Assembly: GCA_947311845.1 (NCBI GenBank)
Contig: CAMZMU010000089.1
Location: forward strand, 21,818,438 to 21,882,437
DNA length: 64,000 bases
From: Poa pratensis
Lineage: Eukaryota; Streptophyta; Magnoliopsida; Poales; Poaceae
Direction: 5' to 3'
Of the stretch, positions 35,671 through 47,000 are shown in pieces (position 1 is the first letter of the stretch; every line of letters starts with the position of its first letter). Below the pieces are notes generated by a model that worked only from the letters and a program-made list of their open reading frames with translations, searched no databases and was not told the DNA's origin. The position numbers and the translations under genes were made by a program.

Positions 35671-35674
35671 AGTG

Positions 35675-37385
35675 ATTTATTTCGGTTTGAATCGGCTCCT
35701 GTCGTATTCATAATGTACCTCCGGACCTCCTCTAAAGGGATGTAAGCAGATTGGAAAAGATTTTATCTCAACCACATCTACCATATTTTTTCATCGGTTT
35801 CAGAGCGGAGCGGATAATGAGCGGATATGGATTCAGAGGTGGATATATGTGGTCGCGTATTCGGAAACGGAAATGAAGCGGATTCTGAGCGGAAAAAAAA
35901 ATTAATCGGATATGTACGCACGTAAGTAAATTGTTCACGGTCCCCCCTTCTAACCCATCCTTCCGGCTTGGACTAAGCTCCACCAATGTTATTGGCGCAC
36001 ATGTAAACATAACATTATATTTTGAACTTGCAATTTCACTTATAATGACATGAATGAACAACACTTCTTACTTAATAAGAAGAATCAATCACAATTTCCC
36101 AAATAGTATGTATCATGCTAAGTGTGACATTAAGCTGGCTCTCTAGTACAACACTACACAAGCCAACAAAACTAAATGAGGTTTCTTCTCAGCTCATTCC
36201 GTCAATTAAGTTAAAAACCATCATTAGTACAATGTGCACAATCAAACTCATCCTGACCTTGGAAGGATGCCTTTCTTCTCCTTTTCTCCTTACTTCCCCT
36301 ACTTCTTTTAATAAGATGTTTTAGCAACGTTAACTGGCTCGCCAAAAAGTCATATGAAAAGGGACAGAGCGTGTAGTACTTTATAAATGTAGTATTTAAA
36401 AACGGAGAGAGTATTTTTCTCGACTGACTTTTAGTCATTTACACCCTTAAAGTGGTGTTTTGCTCTGAGGTGAATTGGGATAATAATCCAGTTTTCTAGC
36501 CAACTTTCGTCTATTTGTCTGTTTGGCTAACGAAATTTTCTCTACCTTTTGATATCTATTTTCTTACACTAGATTCTAATATAAATTCGGCACAACATAC
36601 AATTCAGCAACAACTGAGCTCAAGAACAAGAGTAACCCCTTTTTCCCCAGCAAAAAAAACTCCCCTTCGCTTCTTCCACCGTCCTCTTATAACCCAGCTG
36701 CCGCTCCGATGAACAGTCATGGCCGGCGCCTGTTGCCCGCCGTCATTCTGTGGTCGGATTATTTGTTCCAGGGGCCAAGCTTGCTCGCGAACCCAACGAT
36801 GGATGTGCGCGCCACATGTGGTCAAATTCACAGGACACTGTCCGATGCACTAATTAAGGCATCTGCAGATCTCGAATTACCAATGGTTAATCAGCATCAG
36901 ACGTCCGTGGGAGACAGTTAGTAAACAACTGAAGTCGCTGCGCTTCCATCGATCAGGCCATTTAACAACTGATTCACTGCAACGAAGTGAGCAAATAAAT
37001 TACCTGGCCCAATTGGCCAATTACACAGCAGCTAGCAGTACACTGGCCGTTTAGCCATAGGAAGAACATGACAACTTGCAGTTTTTTCCATCTTGCTACT
37101 TGCTTTTGCTTCTTGAGTCATGAGTTGATGACCCCGAGTACGATATATGAATTAAATAAATGCATGGCTTACATATAGTATGTTTCAGAAGGTCAATGCA
37201 TCAAGTACAGATCTTAAGAACAAATCTTCTCGATCGAATATAAGACGTTTATTTAGTTCACATTGGAAACACTGGTTTGTTGACAAAAAGAGAGTTCACT
37301 CGCATTTCAGAACAACCAAACCAGAGAAGTTCATATAGCTTGGAGCCACTACAAGTGAAGTATCATCTGACGAGGCTAGCCCAAG
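35675..37385. other. Intergenic DNA upstream of the fucosyltransferase gene
   Basis: No gene supported. Possible remnants include a MITE-like 'acggagagagtattt' end near 36400. The stretch before 37386 is AT-rich and shows no clear TATA box. Confidence 0.5.
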
Positions 37386-37629
37386 ATGGACACCGGTAGA
37401 AGCAGGAAGGGACGGCCGTACTTGCTGGGGATTGAGGAAGCCTCACCGTTCACGGGGAAGAAGACGTACATTGTCAAGGCCAGAGGATGGAGCTCACTTG
37501 CGAATGCCGTGGTGGTGTCCTTGATCATGACCGCGACGATGCCACCCATCCTCCTCATCTTCAGTGGCCACCTCGATGAGCCGGCGGTATGGATCAAGTC
37601 CACGGTGGCCGGCTTTGGAGTCCGACGAG

Positions 37630-37907
37630 GTAATTGCAAATTGTTGTCACTGTTGGCATGCAAGCGACTTTGGCAAGGTGCCGTTACTGTTGCAATTTGT
37701 GGTCACGTCGATGCAATAGCATATACTCACTCCGTTCCAATTTAATTGACTTGCTATTCACCAAATGTGGATGTATCTAGACATGTTACAAATATAGATA
37801 CATCCACATGTGGTGGATAGCAAGTCAATTAAAGTGGAACGGAGGGAGTAGCAGGTTCTTGTGTTACTCTGCCTAAAGCCCTGAAGTCTGATCCATTTAA
37901 CTTGCAG
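37630..37907 (+). other. Fucosyltransferase intron
   Basis: Donor 'gtaattgc' after ...CGACGAG and acceptor 'aacttgcag' before AATCAAAG. Joining restores the family sequence RRESKKYDLLGG. It contains a complete Stowaway MITE. Confidence 0.85.
37726..37848. mobile_element. Stowaway MITE in the fucosyltransferase intron (123 bp)
   Basis: TIRs 'ctcactccgttcca' and inverted 'ctccctccgttcca', TSD TA at 37724-37725 and 37849-37850. The two arms ('aattgacttgctat', 'gatacatccaca') make almost a full hairpin. Confidence 0.9.
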
Positions 37908-39357
37908 AATCAAAGAAATATGATCTTCTGGGTGGCCTGCTGCTTCCAGGATTCGACGAGCAGTCCTGCGTCAGCCGGTACCTTTCCGTGCAATATCGCA
38001 AGAACATGACGCGCTCGCCAACGCCGTATCTCATCAGACGGCTGCGGCAGCAGGAAGAGCTGCAGCGGCGGTGCGGCCCGGGCACCGAACCATACACGAG
38101 AGCCACAGAGCGGCTGAAATCCGGGCAAAGAAACGTTGACACCGTCGACGGCTGCAGCTACCTCGTGTTGCTGTCCTACCGGGGTCTCGGCAATCGGATA
38201 CTCGCCACGGTTTCGGCTTTTCTCTACGCCGTGCTCACCAAGCGCGTGCTGCTCGTCGACCGCGGGAACACCATGGGCGACCTCTTCTGCGAGCCGTTCC
38301 CAGGGACGACGTGGCTGCTGCCGCTCGACTTCCCGCTGGAAGGCTACAAGGACATGGGCGAGGAGGTGGCGGAGAGCTATGGGAACGTGACGTTGGGCAA
38401 CAACACCGGCCCGGCGTCGGAGCACCGGTACGTGTACGTCCACCTCGACCACGCCGCGACTCCGGCAAACAGGCTCGTGTACTGCGACGACCACCGGCAG
38501 TTCCTACACCGGGTGCAGTGGGTGGTCTTGAAGACGGACTGCTACATTGCGCCGAGCCTCTTCCTCAACCCGGTGTACCAGAAGGAGCTCGACCGGATGT
38601 TTCCCCGGAAGGATTCCGTCTTCTACGTCATCTCCGGGTACCTGCTCCACCCGAAGAACGACGTCTGGGGCATGGTCACCCGGTTCTACGACTCGTACCT
38701 CAAGAACGCCGATGAGCGGCTGGGCATCCAAATCAGGGTCTGGGAGGGCGACAAGCCGTTCCAGCACATCCTGGACCAGATCCTCGCCTGCACGTCGCAG
38801 GAGCATCTGCTGCCGGGGTTGGTGGTGAGCACGGGAGGAGCACCGCCGCCTCCGATGCCAGCAGGCGTGCGTGCGCGATCCAAGGCCGTCCTGACGACGG
38901 GCCTGAACGGGTGGTACCACGACAGGATCCGGGAGATGTACCGGCGGTCGCCGAGCGCCGACGGCGAGGTGGTGAGCGTGCACCAGCCTAGCCACGAGGA
39001 GCACTAACGTTTCTTCCAGGTCAAGCACGACATGAAGGCGCTGGCCGAGATGTACCTGCTGAGCATGACCGATAGGATTGTTACCACTGGCTGGTCGACC
39101 TTCGGGTACGTCGGCGCCGCCCTCGGCGGGCTCACGCCGTACATCATGATGAAGCCGAAGAACCAGATTGTGCCTGACCCCCGTGCAAACTTGCATTGTC
39201 CATGGAGCCGTGCGGTCAGGGGCCGGCATACTTCGAGTGCACGTGGAAAGATTTCCGCAAAGTTATCAACACCGGAAGGCTGGTGCCCCATGTCCGGTCT
39301 TGCGAAGACATGCGTTGGGGGCTGAAACTCACTGAGCCCATCGCTAAGCAGGTGTAA

Positions 39358-41020
39358 AATTTGGCTTGGGGGATGAAACTCACGGAGCCCATCAGAGTAT
39401 CAGACTGAGAAGGTTTACTAGAATTTTGGTCATAGTTCACACCATGCTAGTTGTTTTGCAGCAACTGAGAAGGAACTGCCCGGTTGAGAAAAAAAACTGG
39501 GGAAGGAACTGAAAGAAACAAAATAGTGATATTTTTCCTAGAAGACGATTAGGCTTAGTTGTTTTTTTTTTGCGAAAATTATGCTTAGTTTAGGATCTCT
39601 CTTTTCTTAAAACCATAGTATTCGAAGAATAAAGTATTGGCTTCAGTTCCGTGGTCTAGAAAAAAAGAGGTCAGGACAAAGTTTCCAAAACGATAAAAAA
39701 ATGAAGTATTAGGGAATACTTCAGTTTTGAAACCACGTTATTCATTGCATCCAAACACCTCAAAGTATTTAATACTTCATTTTTTTAGAAATCATGGTAT
39801 TTTTATAATACTTCAAAAATATTTTGATGCCAAACGGGCTCTTAGGGATTTTGTTCGCTAATTTTGCAGAAACAAATTTGGTTTTGTTTGTGGGCCTGAT
39901 CTATGGTCCACGAGAGCCCAGGACAAAAACACGAAGAGAGGTTTAACTAAATTAATGGCTGTTTTTTTTTTTTGAGAAAATCCTAGACTATATCCCTATT
40001 TGTCATCCGTACATTGCTTTAAAGTTTTAATAAATTATACTTAGAAGATTTTTTTTGCAATATGTAGGTCGTGTTACCGGTGGCAGGATTCCGAACGTCA
40101 GCCACTGTGAGACATTCTTCTGCTTTTCGTAAGATGTTCTGAATTAATGTGTTAAGCATCATTTTAAATAAGTTTATACTCCTTCTGTTGTTCTGGAAAA
40201 AAAACCTAACCCCAAGTGCTAATGCCAACATGCTACAAACTACTCTCAAGTTGTCGCACGTACAGCAAGGACGTACAGACGACTACAAAGTGTGCTTTAA
40301 TGTTTTTCGAAATGGGAGCATAGCCCAGGCCCTCATCTGCACATGGCTGTTTTTAAAATTATTTTGGTACGTTGAGAGGCCAGCGTTAGAAGAGATGACA
40401 TGAGTAAGATGAGTGACCAATCTGCACATGCGCGACAAGTTGAGCGACTACCGGTGCCATTTACTCCAGTATTAGAACAGATGGCATGAGTAATGCTGTT
40501 AAGAAGGCTATGATACGCTCGCACCAGCGAGTGGGCTTCTATTAATGAAATTTCAATGGCATTTCCTTTAACTTTCTGGATGTTGACTCCTACGATGCTA
40601 CCAAAACGGAAAACTTTCCCGGAAAGGTCGTGGACACAAGGTTACCCCACGATCGATTCACAAAGTTTGTATAAGCAGAACGTTCGCAGGAGCAGCTACC
40701 TACGTGGCCACCTCGATATCATGCCATGATCCAGCTTTTGGCATCGAGACGGCAACTGGGGAGTGACGGTCGAGGCAGCGTCGTCGAAGCAGACGATTGA
40801 TCCACACGTTTGTTTTCGCTTCATCGATCTGTACGTTTGTCTTGGTACTAATAGTACCACTACGGGACACCCTAAGCGTTCTGGTCTGGACTCTGGGGCG
40901 AGGGACCGCCGCGCCGTCACATCGATCGATCGATCGCCGCCTCGACAACAGTACGGAGGGACAGCGTGAGGACGACAAGAGCAGCAAGATATACTGTAGA
41001 AGAGTCCACTCGCTCACCTA
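39358..41020. other. Intergenic DNA, no gene seen
   Basis: AT-rich to 40550, with several T or A runs that may be old retroposon tails (39560, 39960). Open frames near 40700-41020 lie in mixed sequence without recognised domains. Confidence 0.5.
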
Positions 41021-41029
41021 GTCAGATGA

Positions 41030-41400
41030 GACGAGAAGGTTTCATGCGAGGTCGCTTTGGGATGCCGATCGACGGCGAAAGTAATTTAACACGAGATCGA
41101 GCAGCTAGCTAGCTGGTGCCGATCGAACCGGGAACCAGCGCGCAAGCCACTAGCTATCTACTAGCATGAGTATACTACTACTAACTCTTGTGGAAAATCC
41201 TCGCGGCTATCGTTTTCGCAGGAACTCTCACGGAGTAGTCTACGCATGCTACATCGCACGATAAATGTGATATTTCTGAGAACACTCCTCCTGGACAACT
41301 TGTACTGTGTGGCGTACGTTGAGCACACAAATTAAGGCGATGATGGTCTGATCGATGAGAACCCAACCACAACATCTTTCGGTACAGCCGGGTACACTTC
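41030..41400 (+). repeat. VQ-linked upstream block, copy 1
   Basis: Contains 'ggcgaaagtaatttaacacg', 'gtggaaaatcctcg', 'aaatgtgatatttctgag' and 'cctggacaacttgtac', in the same order as copies at 42755 and 44218. The first part also recurs at 46800 and 53520 upstream of the VQ genes. Confidence 0.75.
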
Positions 41401-41411
41401 AATGAAAACTA

Positions 41412-41535
41412 GTCCCTCTGTTCATAAAAGCATGTCACAACTTTGGCTAACTGTGCATGTATCTACACACTAAATTATGTCTAGATACATACAAATTTAG
41501 ATAAAGTTGTGACATCCTTTTACGGACGGAGGGAG
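41412..41535. mobile_element. Stowaway-like MITE (124 bp)
   Basis: Arms 'gtccctctgttcataaaag' and inverted 'ctccctccgtccgtaaaag', then 'gtcacaactt' on both sides. TSD TA at 41410-41411 and 41536-41537. Confidence 0.85.
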
Positions 41536-41537
41536 TA

Positions 41538-42750
41538 CTACCTATTTTCCTTCCTAGCTGGAACTAGAACGACACCATGCACACTGCAAGGCCAGGGCCC
41601 GCAGGTTCTCACCTCTACTTAATGACAACGCCGGGTGGAGTCCCCTTGGTCTTGTTATTTACGCACATTGCAGGGACTGTCTTTAACGACCCTACTTGTA
41701 TAAATAAATGGTATAATAAGTATGAAACAAAAAAATTAAAGGTTGTCAAAGTTCATGAATATATTTGATTGATGATGCATACACAATTATTCAAATCCGT
41801 AAATAAGGTTGTCGCCGCGGGTGGGTGTACGTTTCGCGCGCGGTCGCTGTGGCCCGTGGGATACTACTGAACCGTTTACTGCCACCGGTTTTGGTCATTC
41901 TTGCATGAGTTGCATATGTGGCTCCAAAGGTTTGATTCTGTAAAAAACGAGATCAAAATCGTGCATGTCATTTTTGGTTGCTCACAAAAGTGTTAGCTAG
42001 CTCCGTTCGGCCGGAAACGAGTTTATAAGCCTGGTGTTTGGTTTATATTTGTATCCTCTTATCTCATCTCCATGTGATCTTACCTCACACCACTTCTATT
42101 GTCGGTGATGAGTAGCATGACGGTACGACGTCGTGACGATGCAACAGCGAAGGTTTGGTGTGGAGGTTTAAAACACACCTATAGTCTAATAGCAGCGGAC
42201 AGAGTTCACAGCTACGAGCGGCGGTTGAGCGAAGACGACAACTGCGGTGATAAAGGTTAGAAAACACACTCTAATCGTATATGATCACGCACGGAAAATT
42301 ACAATACAGAAGTTGTGCGAAACGTAGAGATGAACATGCTCGTAAAAGATATTTCGAACGCAGTGCGACGAATTTGACAAAATTCGTCTAAATTTTTTTT
42401 GAACATCGGTTTCAAAAAGAAGTTACATTTGACGAAACTCGAAACCGAACATGGGATGAACCTACTCGTCGACGCGCATATTTTTCATGTACCTATTTCG
42501 AATCGAAATATATTTGTGTAAATTATAAAGCACTAACTGGATCTGTTTGAAATGCTTAGCAGAGGCACTCCATATGCGCCCACGTGGGCTTTTTCGCTCA
42601 AATGACCGTGGCTACTAAACGAGCAGATCATGTAGAAACGGCCAAATCGACCGTTCCTCCATATACTCTAGACTGATTTAAAATTCGTGCGGGTTGGACC
42701 ACTAAATAGGGCAAAACTCTTATTCAACAGCGGAAAACGAGGCCTTGTAG
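41538..42750. other. Intergenic DNA, no gene seen
   Basis: A short 'gcgcgcggtcgctgtggcc' piece near 41835 recalls the VQ-linked block. Otherwise no gene, RNA or defined element was found. Confidence 0.5.
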
Positions 42751-42754
42751 GAAC

Positions 42755-43080
42755 CAAATGATGAGACGGCGACCGATGGACGACGAAACAAATTTAACAC
42801 GAGAGCAGGTAGCTAGCTAACTCTGTGGAAAATCCTCGTAGCTATCATTTTCCCAAGAACTGTCACATGGAATGGATAATACTCATTCTGTTTACAATTA
42901 GTTTGCGTTATAGGTTTAGTCAAAGTCACGCTGCATTGCACTATAAATGTGATATTTCTGAGAACTCTCCTCCTGAACAACTTGTACTGTGTACGGTTGA
43001 GAGGACAAGGTTGCGATGGATGAGAACCCAACCACAACATCCTTGGGTACCGGGGTACGCTCCGAAGAAAACTACTACTA
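42755..43080 (+). repeat. VQ-linked upstream block, copy 2
   Basis: Same ordered phrases as copy 1 ('aatttaacacgagagcagg', 'gtggaaaatcctcgtagct', 'cctcctgaacaacttgtac', 'accggggtacgctccgaag'), with a ~45-bp insertion near 42885 relative to copy 3. Confidence 0.8.
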
Positions 43081-44050
43081 CTCCCTCCGATACAGTGCAT
43101 GCATGTAGTTTACGAAACTATTTTGATCATTAATTTGGTTAATAAAATTTAATGGTCAAAGTTATTCTTAAACTACATGGGTGACATGTAAACTACACCG
43201 TATAGAGTACCCTCCCCCCTCCAATTCGGTTATCCATGTAGTACCAATGAGATTAATTACTCACCTCATTAATTACTACATGCATCAACTCCAAACCTGA
43301 TGTAGTACATGTATTAATTATGTATCATCTCCTAACTAAAATTACAATTCTGGATGAACCAAATCCAGGTCATGATTCACCTAAAACCGGAGGGATTCAT
43401 GTTATACCACCAACAAATTTATGTAACAAATTTCTATAACAACGTCAGGGGTATCATATGAATTAACACCTAATCTTAAAACACTTGGAATTATCAATAA
43501 TGCAGCCTCGACTATGACATTCTCCGGTACCATATTTTTTGTACACAATAAAAAAATCACTAATATAATATGCACAAACGAGAATTCATGAGGAGGCAGA
43601 GGTAGAGTCACTTACAGGTGAGAGTGCGATCTCATAGGGCTAGACGAGCATGAAGACGACGATGATGAACTGGTTGAGATACTGCTGCCATTGATGTACC
43701 AGGGCGTGAGATCACGCCGCGGTCGTAGCGGTCTGGAAGCTCTCATCGTGTCGCACGCTACTGATACCGACATGTCTGCGCCATGATGTTGATCACCACG
43801 CACACCATCAACACGTTTTAGAGGCCCGACGATGTCGGATCTAGATCCGATGGAACTCGTTGTGTGGCTCTGCGCTTCTTAGGGTTAGAGTTTACCGGAT
43901 GGAGTGGCAAGGCGAGCACATTGGGGCGGCTCTCCGAGGGTACGGGTAGCCCTTCGCGGCCTCGAGGCGCAAAGAGAAGGGAGTTCACGGGCGGCGGCGG
44001 CGCTGATAGCTAAGGCGTGCGCTTCATCAGGCGGTACGAATAATTTGAAG
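43081..44050 (-). other. Duplicated gene-like relic, copy 1
   Basis: Minus-strand reading has a GC-rich leader (44050-43810) and an exon-like open stretch (43803-43612; MRASRPLRPRRDLTPWYING, then a Ser run). This is followed by 'ctgtaagtga', which fits a splice donor. A further open stretch lies at 43611-43402 (VIVEAALLIIPSVLRLGVNS). The arrangement recurs at 46180-44750. I do not recognise the protein. It may be a decayed host gene or part of an unknown element. Confidence 0.45.
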
Positions 44051-44217
44051 TAGCACGTGCCCAATCAATTAAAATTAAACAAATTTTTAGGTTAAAATTT
44101 GAAGTAGCACGCGCCGAATCGATCGTTCCTCCGCATACTCTAGACTGCTTTAAAATTTGGACCACTAAATAGGGCACAACTCTTATTCAACAGTGGAAAA
44201 CATGGCCTTGTAGGAAC

Positions 44218-44500
44218 CAAACACGCCCTGATGATAAGACGCCGACCGATGGACGGCGAAACTAATTTAACACGAGAGCAAGTAGCCAACTAACTCTGTG
44301 GAAAATCCTCGTAGGTATCATTTTCCCAAGAACTGTCACGGGGAATGGATAGTACGAGTATATAGTACACTCATGTTGAATTGCACAATAAATGTGATAT
44401 TTCTGAGTACTCTCCTCCTGAACAACTTGTACCGTGTACGGTTGAGAGGACAAGGTTGCGATCGATGTGGGTACCGGGGTACGCTCCGAAGAAAACTACT
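44218..44500 (+). repeat. VQ-linked upstream block, copy 3
   Basis: Nearly the same as copy 2 up to 'accggggtacgctccgaaga', and followed by the same downstream sequence. Copies 2 and 3 belong to one ~1.5-kb tandem duplication. Confidence 0.8.
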
Positions 44501-46190
44501 ACTTCCTGTGATACAATATTACAGTGCATGCATTTAGTTTACGAAAATATTTTGATTATTAATTTGGTTAACAAAATTTAATGGTCAAAGTTATTCTTAA
44601 ACTACGTGGGTGGCATGTAAATTACACCGTATAGAGTACCCCCTCCAATTCGGTTATCCATGTACAGTACTAGTACCAATGATATTAATTACTCACCTCA
44701 TTAATTACTACATGCATCAACTCCAAAGCTGATGTACGGAGTACTACATGTGTTAATTAGCGTGCGGTTCAAAAGCAGATGAGGCAAATCTCCTAGTAAC
44801 TAAAATTACAATTCTGGATGAACCAAATCCAGGTCTTAAAACACTTGGAATTATCACCATCAAATTTTTGTTAACAACGTCAGGGGTATCAAATGACTTA
44901 ACACCAAATCTTAAAACACTTGGAATTATAAACAATGCAGCCTCGACTATGACATTCCCGGTATCATATTTTTTGTACACTATAAAAAATATATAAACTA
45001 ACAAAATAATCTAGCTATTTACTTGTGACAAAATATCACTACTATAATATGCACAAACGAGAATTCATGAGGAGGCAGAGGTAAAGTCACTTACAGGTTA
45101 GAGTGTGATGTCATAGGGCTAGACGAGCATGAAGACGATGATGATGATCTCGGTTGAGATATTGCTGCCATTGATGTACCAGGGCGTGAGATCACGCGGC
45201 GGCCCTAGCGGTCTGGAAGCTCTCATCGTTTCGCACCCTACTTATACTGACATGACTGCGCCATGATGTTGATTACCACGCGCACCATCAACACGTTTTA
45301 GAGGCCCGACGGCGTCAGATCTTGATCCGATGGAACTCGTTGTGTGGCTCGGCGCTTCTTAGACTAGCCATAGTGGGAAGTATCATACACCAGTATCATG
45401 CATATGATCTAACTCCATAGTGGGTAGTAACATGCGTGTAGTATCGTTTAATAGTGCATTTATTAGGTTTGTAAACTCATCTTGCCTTGGAATGCGTCAT
45501 GTTACGGTATCTACTTATGATACCACTATACACTCTCTCATCATTAATTGCAGTGACACGTCAGGTTTTTTACATGCATGATACGGGAACTCAAATTTGC
45601 AACTAGTTGCACCCGCAACTAGTTTTCAAAAATCATACTTCCGAGTTTCAAAAAATTCCGAAAAAAATCACGGACATGTGTCATGTTGAATCTACTACAC
45701 CCATAAAATTTCATCCCGAAATATTATCATATGTGACCTGTACAAAAAAGACAAATGACAGTTTGAATAGTAGTGATACTATTCAAACTTTCATTTGTCT
45801 TTTTTGCACAGGCCACATATGAGCATATTTTTGGATGAAATTTTATGGGTGTAGTAGATTCAACATGGTGCATGTCCATGATTTTTTTCGGAATTTTTGA
45901 AACTCGGAAGTACGATTTTTGAAAACTAGTTGCGGGTGCAACTAGTTGCAAATAATTCGCATTCGCATGATACTACCTACGATACTCCCACTATGGCTAG
46001 TCTTAGGGTTGGAGTTTACCGGATTGGGGGGCAATGCGATCACATTGGGGCGGCTCTCCGAGGTGCGCATAGCCCTTCGCAGCATCGAGGCGCAAAGAGA
46101 AGGGAGTTCACGGGCGGCGGCGGCGCTGGTAGCTAAGGCGTGCGGTTCATCAGGCGGTACGAATAATTTGAAGCAGCACGCGCCCAATCA
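44501..46190 (-). other. Duplicated gene-like relic, copy 2, with MITE insertion
   Basis: Second copy of the 43081-44050 unit. The counterpart of the exon-like stretch (45260-45075) is frameshifted after DLTPWYINGSNIST, but the 'ctgtaagtga' donor-like site is kept. The leader is split by the insertion at 45362-46002. The minus frame 45004-44753 repeats VIVEAALFIIPSVLRFGVKS. Confidence 0.5.
45362..46002. mobile_element. PIF/Harbinger-type MITE (641 bp) with nested palindrome
   Basis: TIR 'gactagccatagtggga' at both ends, TSD 'tta' at 45359-45361 and 46003-46005. The duplicate unit preserves the empty site with one 'tta' at 43879-43881. Inside, 45595-45957 is a near-perfect inverted repeat whose outer arms read 'ttgcaactagttgcaccc'. 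This is probably a second MITE nested in the first. Confidence 0.85.
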
Positions 46191-46799
46191 ATTAAAATTC
46201 AGACAAATTGTTTGGTTAAATGTACTGCAAATTGTGCAGTATATTCCCTGAAAAACAAAAGTGAAAACACAATTATACTCCTGAACCGCTAGTGTAAAAC
46301 GGGCCGAATCAAGGTAGGCCCAAAACAGGCCCAATCAATAAAATCGTCGGATCGAAATAATATAATGCACTGGAATATGGAGTACGATGCACCATAAAAT
46401 ATCCCTATATGGGCACATCGACCACAACGGCAGCGCGCCATTTGCCGCCGTTCCCTTCTTTCCCCTCCCGTACCTACGCCCAAGCGCGGCGGTTGCATTG
46501 GGGGAACCCAGAACTGAAGCGCGGCCACAGCATCAGCACCGGCCGGCAGCAGCAGCCGTGCCCCGGTAGCCCTAATTAGCCGGACCCGCGTGAGGTTATA
46601 GCAGTATAGCACCATGCGGCCGACCGCCAGGTCAAGCTTTTGTCTTGATGTAAGTAAGATTCACTCATCGCTCAGCTGACGAGAACCAAGAAGAGTCGTC
46701 CCGACCGCGTGCGGCCGAGCCAAAGGGGTATGAATGAATGAATGTGCTGATTAAGCACGTCAGGGCGCGCGTTGCTTCCGCGAGCGCGCCCGCCGCCGT
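46191..46799. other. Intergenic DNA, no gene seen
   Basis: GC-rich near 46430-46570. Open frames there are short and repetitive. Nothing specific is supported. Confidence 0.5.
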
Positions 46800-47000
46800 T
46801 CCGTGCGATCGCTGTGGGATACTGATGAGACAAGAGACAGCAACCGGTGGCGAAAGTAATTCAGAACGAGCAGCTGGCTAGCGCGATGGATCGAATCGGG
46901 GCGCATATCCGCACGCGCGCACGCTAGCTAGCTACTATAACTACTCTCCGTGGAAAATTGCTCGCGCGCGGCTCTCGTTTTCCTTTCGTATGGGCCTGGA
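46800..47000 (+). repeat. VQ-linked upstream block, copy 4
   Basis: 'gtgcgatcgctgtgggatac', 'gagacagcaa', 'ggcgaaagtaatt' and 'ccgtggaaaatt' align with 53540-53650 just upstream of VQ2. It is separated from VQ1 by ~2 kb of inserted-looking DNA. Confidence 0.75.

Larger units (their letters stand above)
37386..39357 (+). pseudogene. GT37 alpha-fucosyltransferase (FUT1-like), broken near the 3' end
   Basis: GT37 enzymes move fucose from GDP-fucose to galactose of xyloglucan or arabinogalactan in the Golgi. Exon 1 is 37386-37629 and encodes a type II membrane anchor (about residues 40-60). The intron is 37630-37907 (GT...AG, phase 1). Exon 2 starts ESKKYDLLGGLL and carries LLSYRGLGNRILATVSAFLY, RVLLVDRGNTMGDLFCEPF, LGIQIRVWEGDKPFQHILDQ and KAVLTTGLNGWYHDRI. 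TAA at 39005-39007 interrupts it, probably from CAA. The same frame continues with VKHDMKALAEMYLLSMTDRI and TGWSTFGYVGAALGG. A one-base change near 39190 shifts the last ~55 codons (LVPHVRSCEDMRWGLKL) to another frame, ending at TAA 39355. Two lesions make a full enzyme unlikely. Confidence 0.9.

Noticed and set aside
38235..38828. Other-frame and minus-strand ORFs inside the fucosyltransferase exon
   Set aside because: The GC-rich true exon has a clear family match in one frame; the others are shadows.
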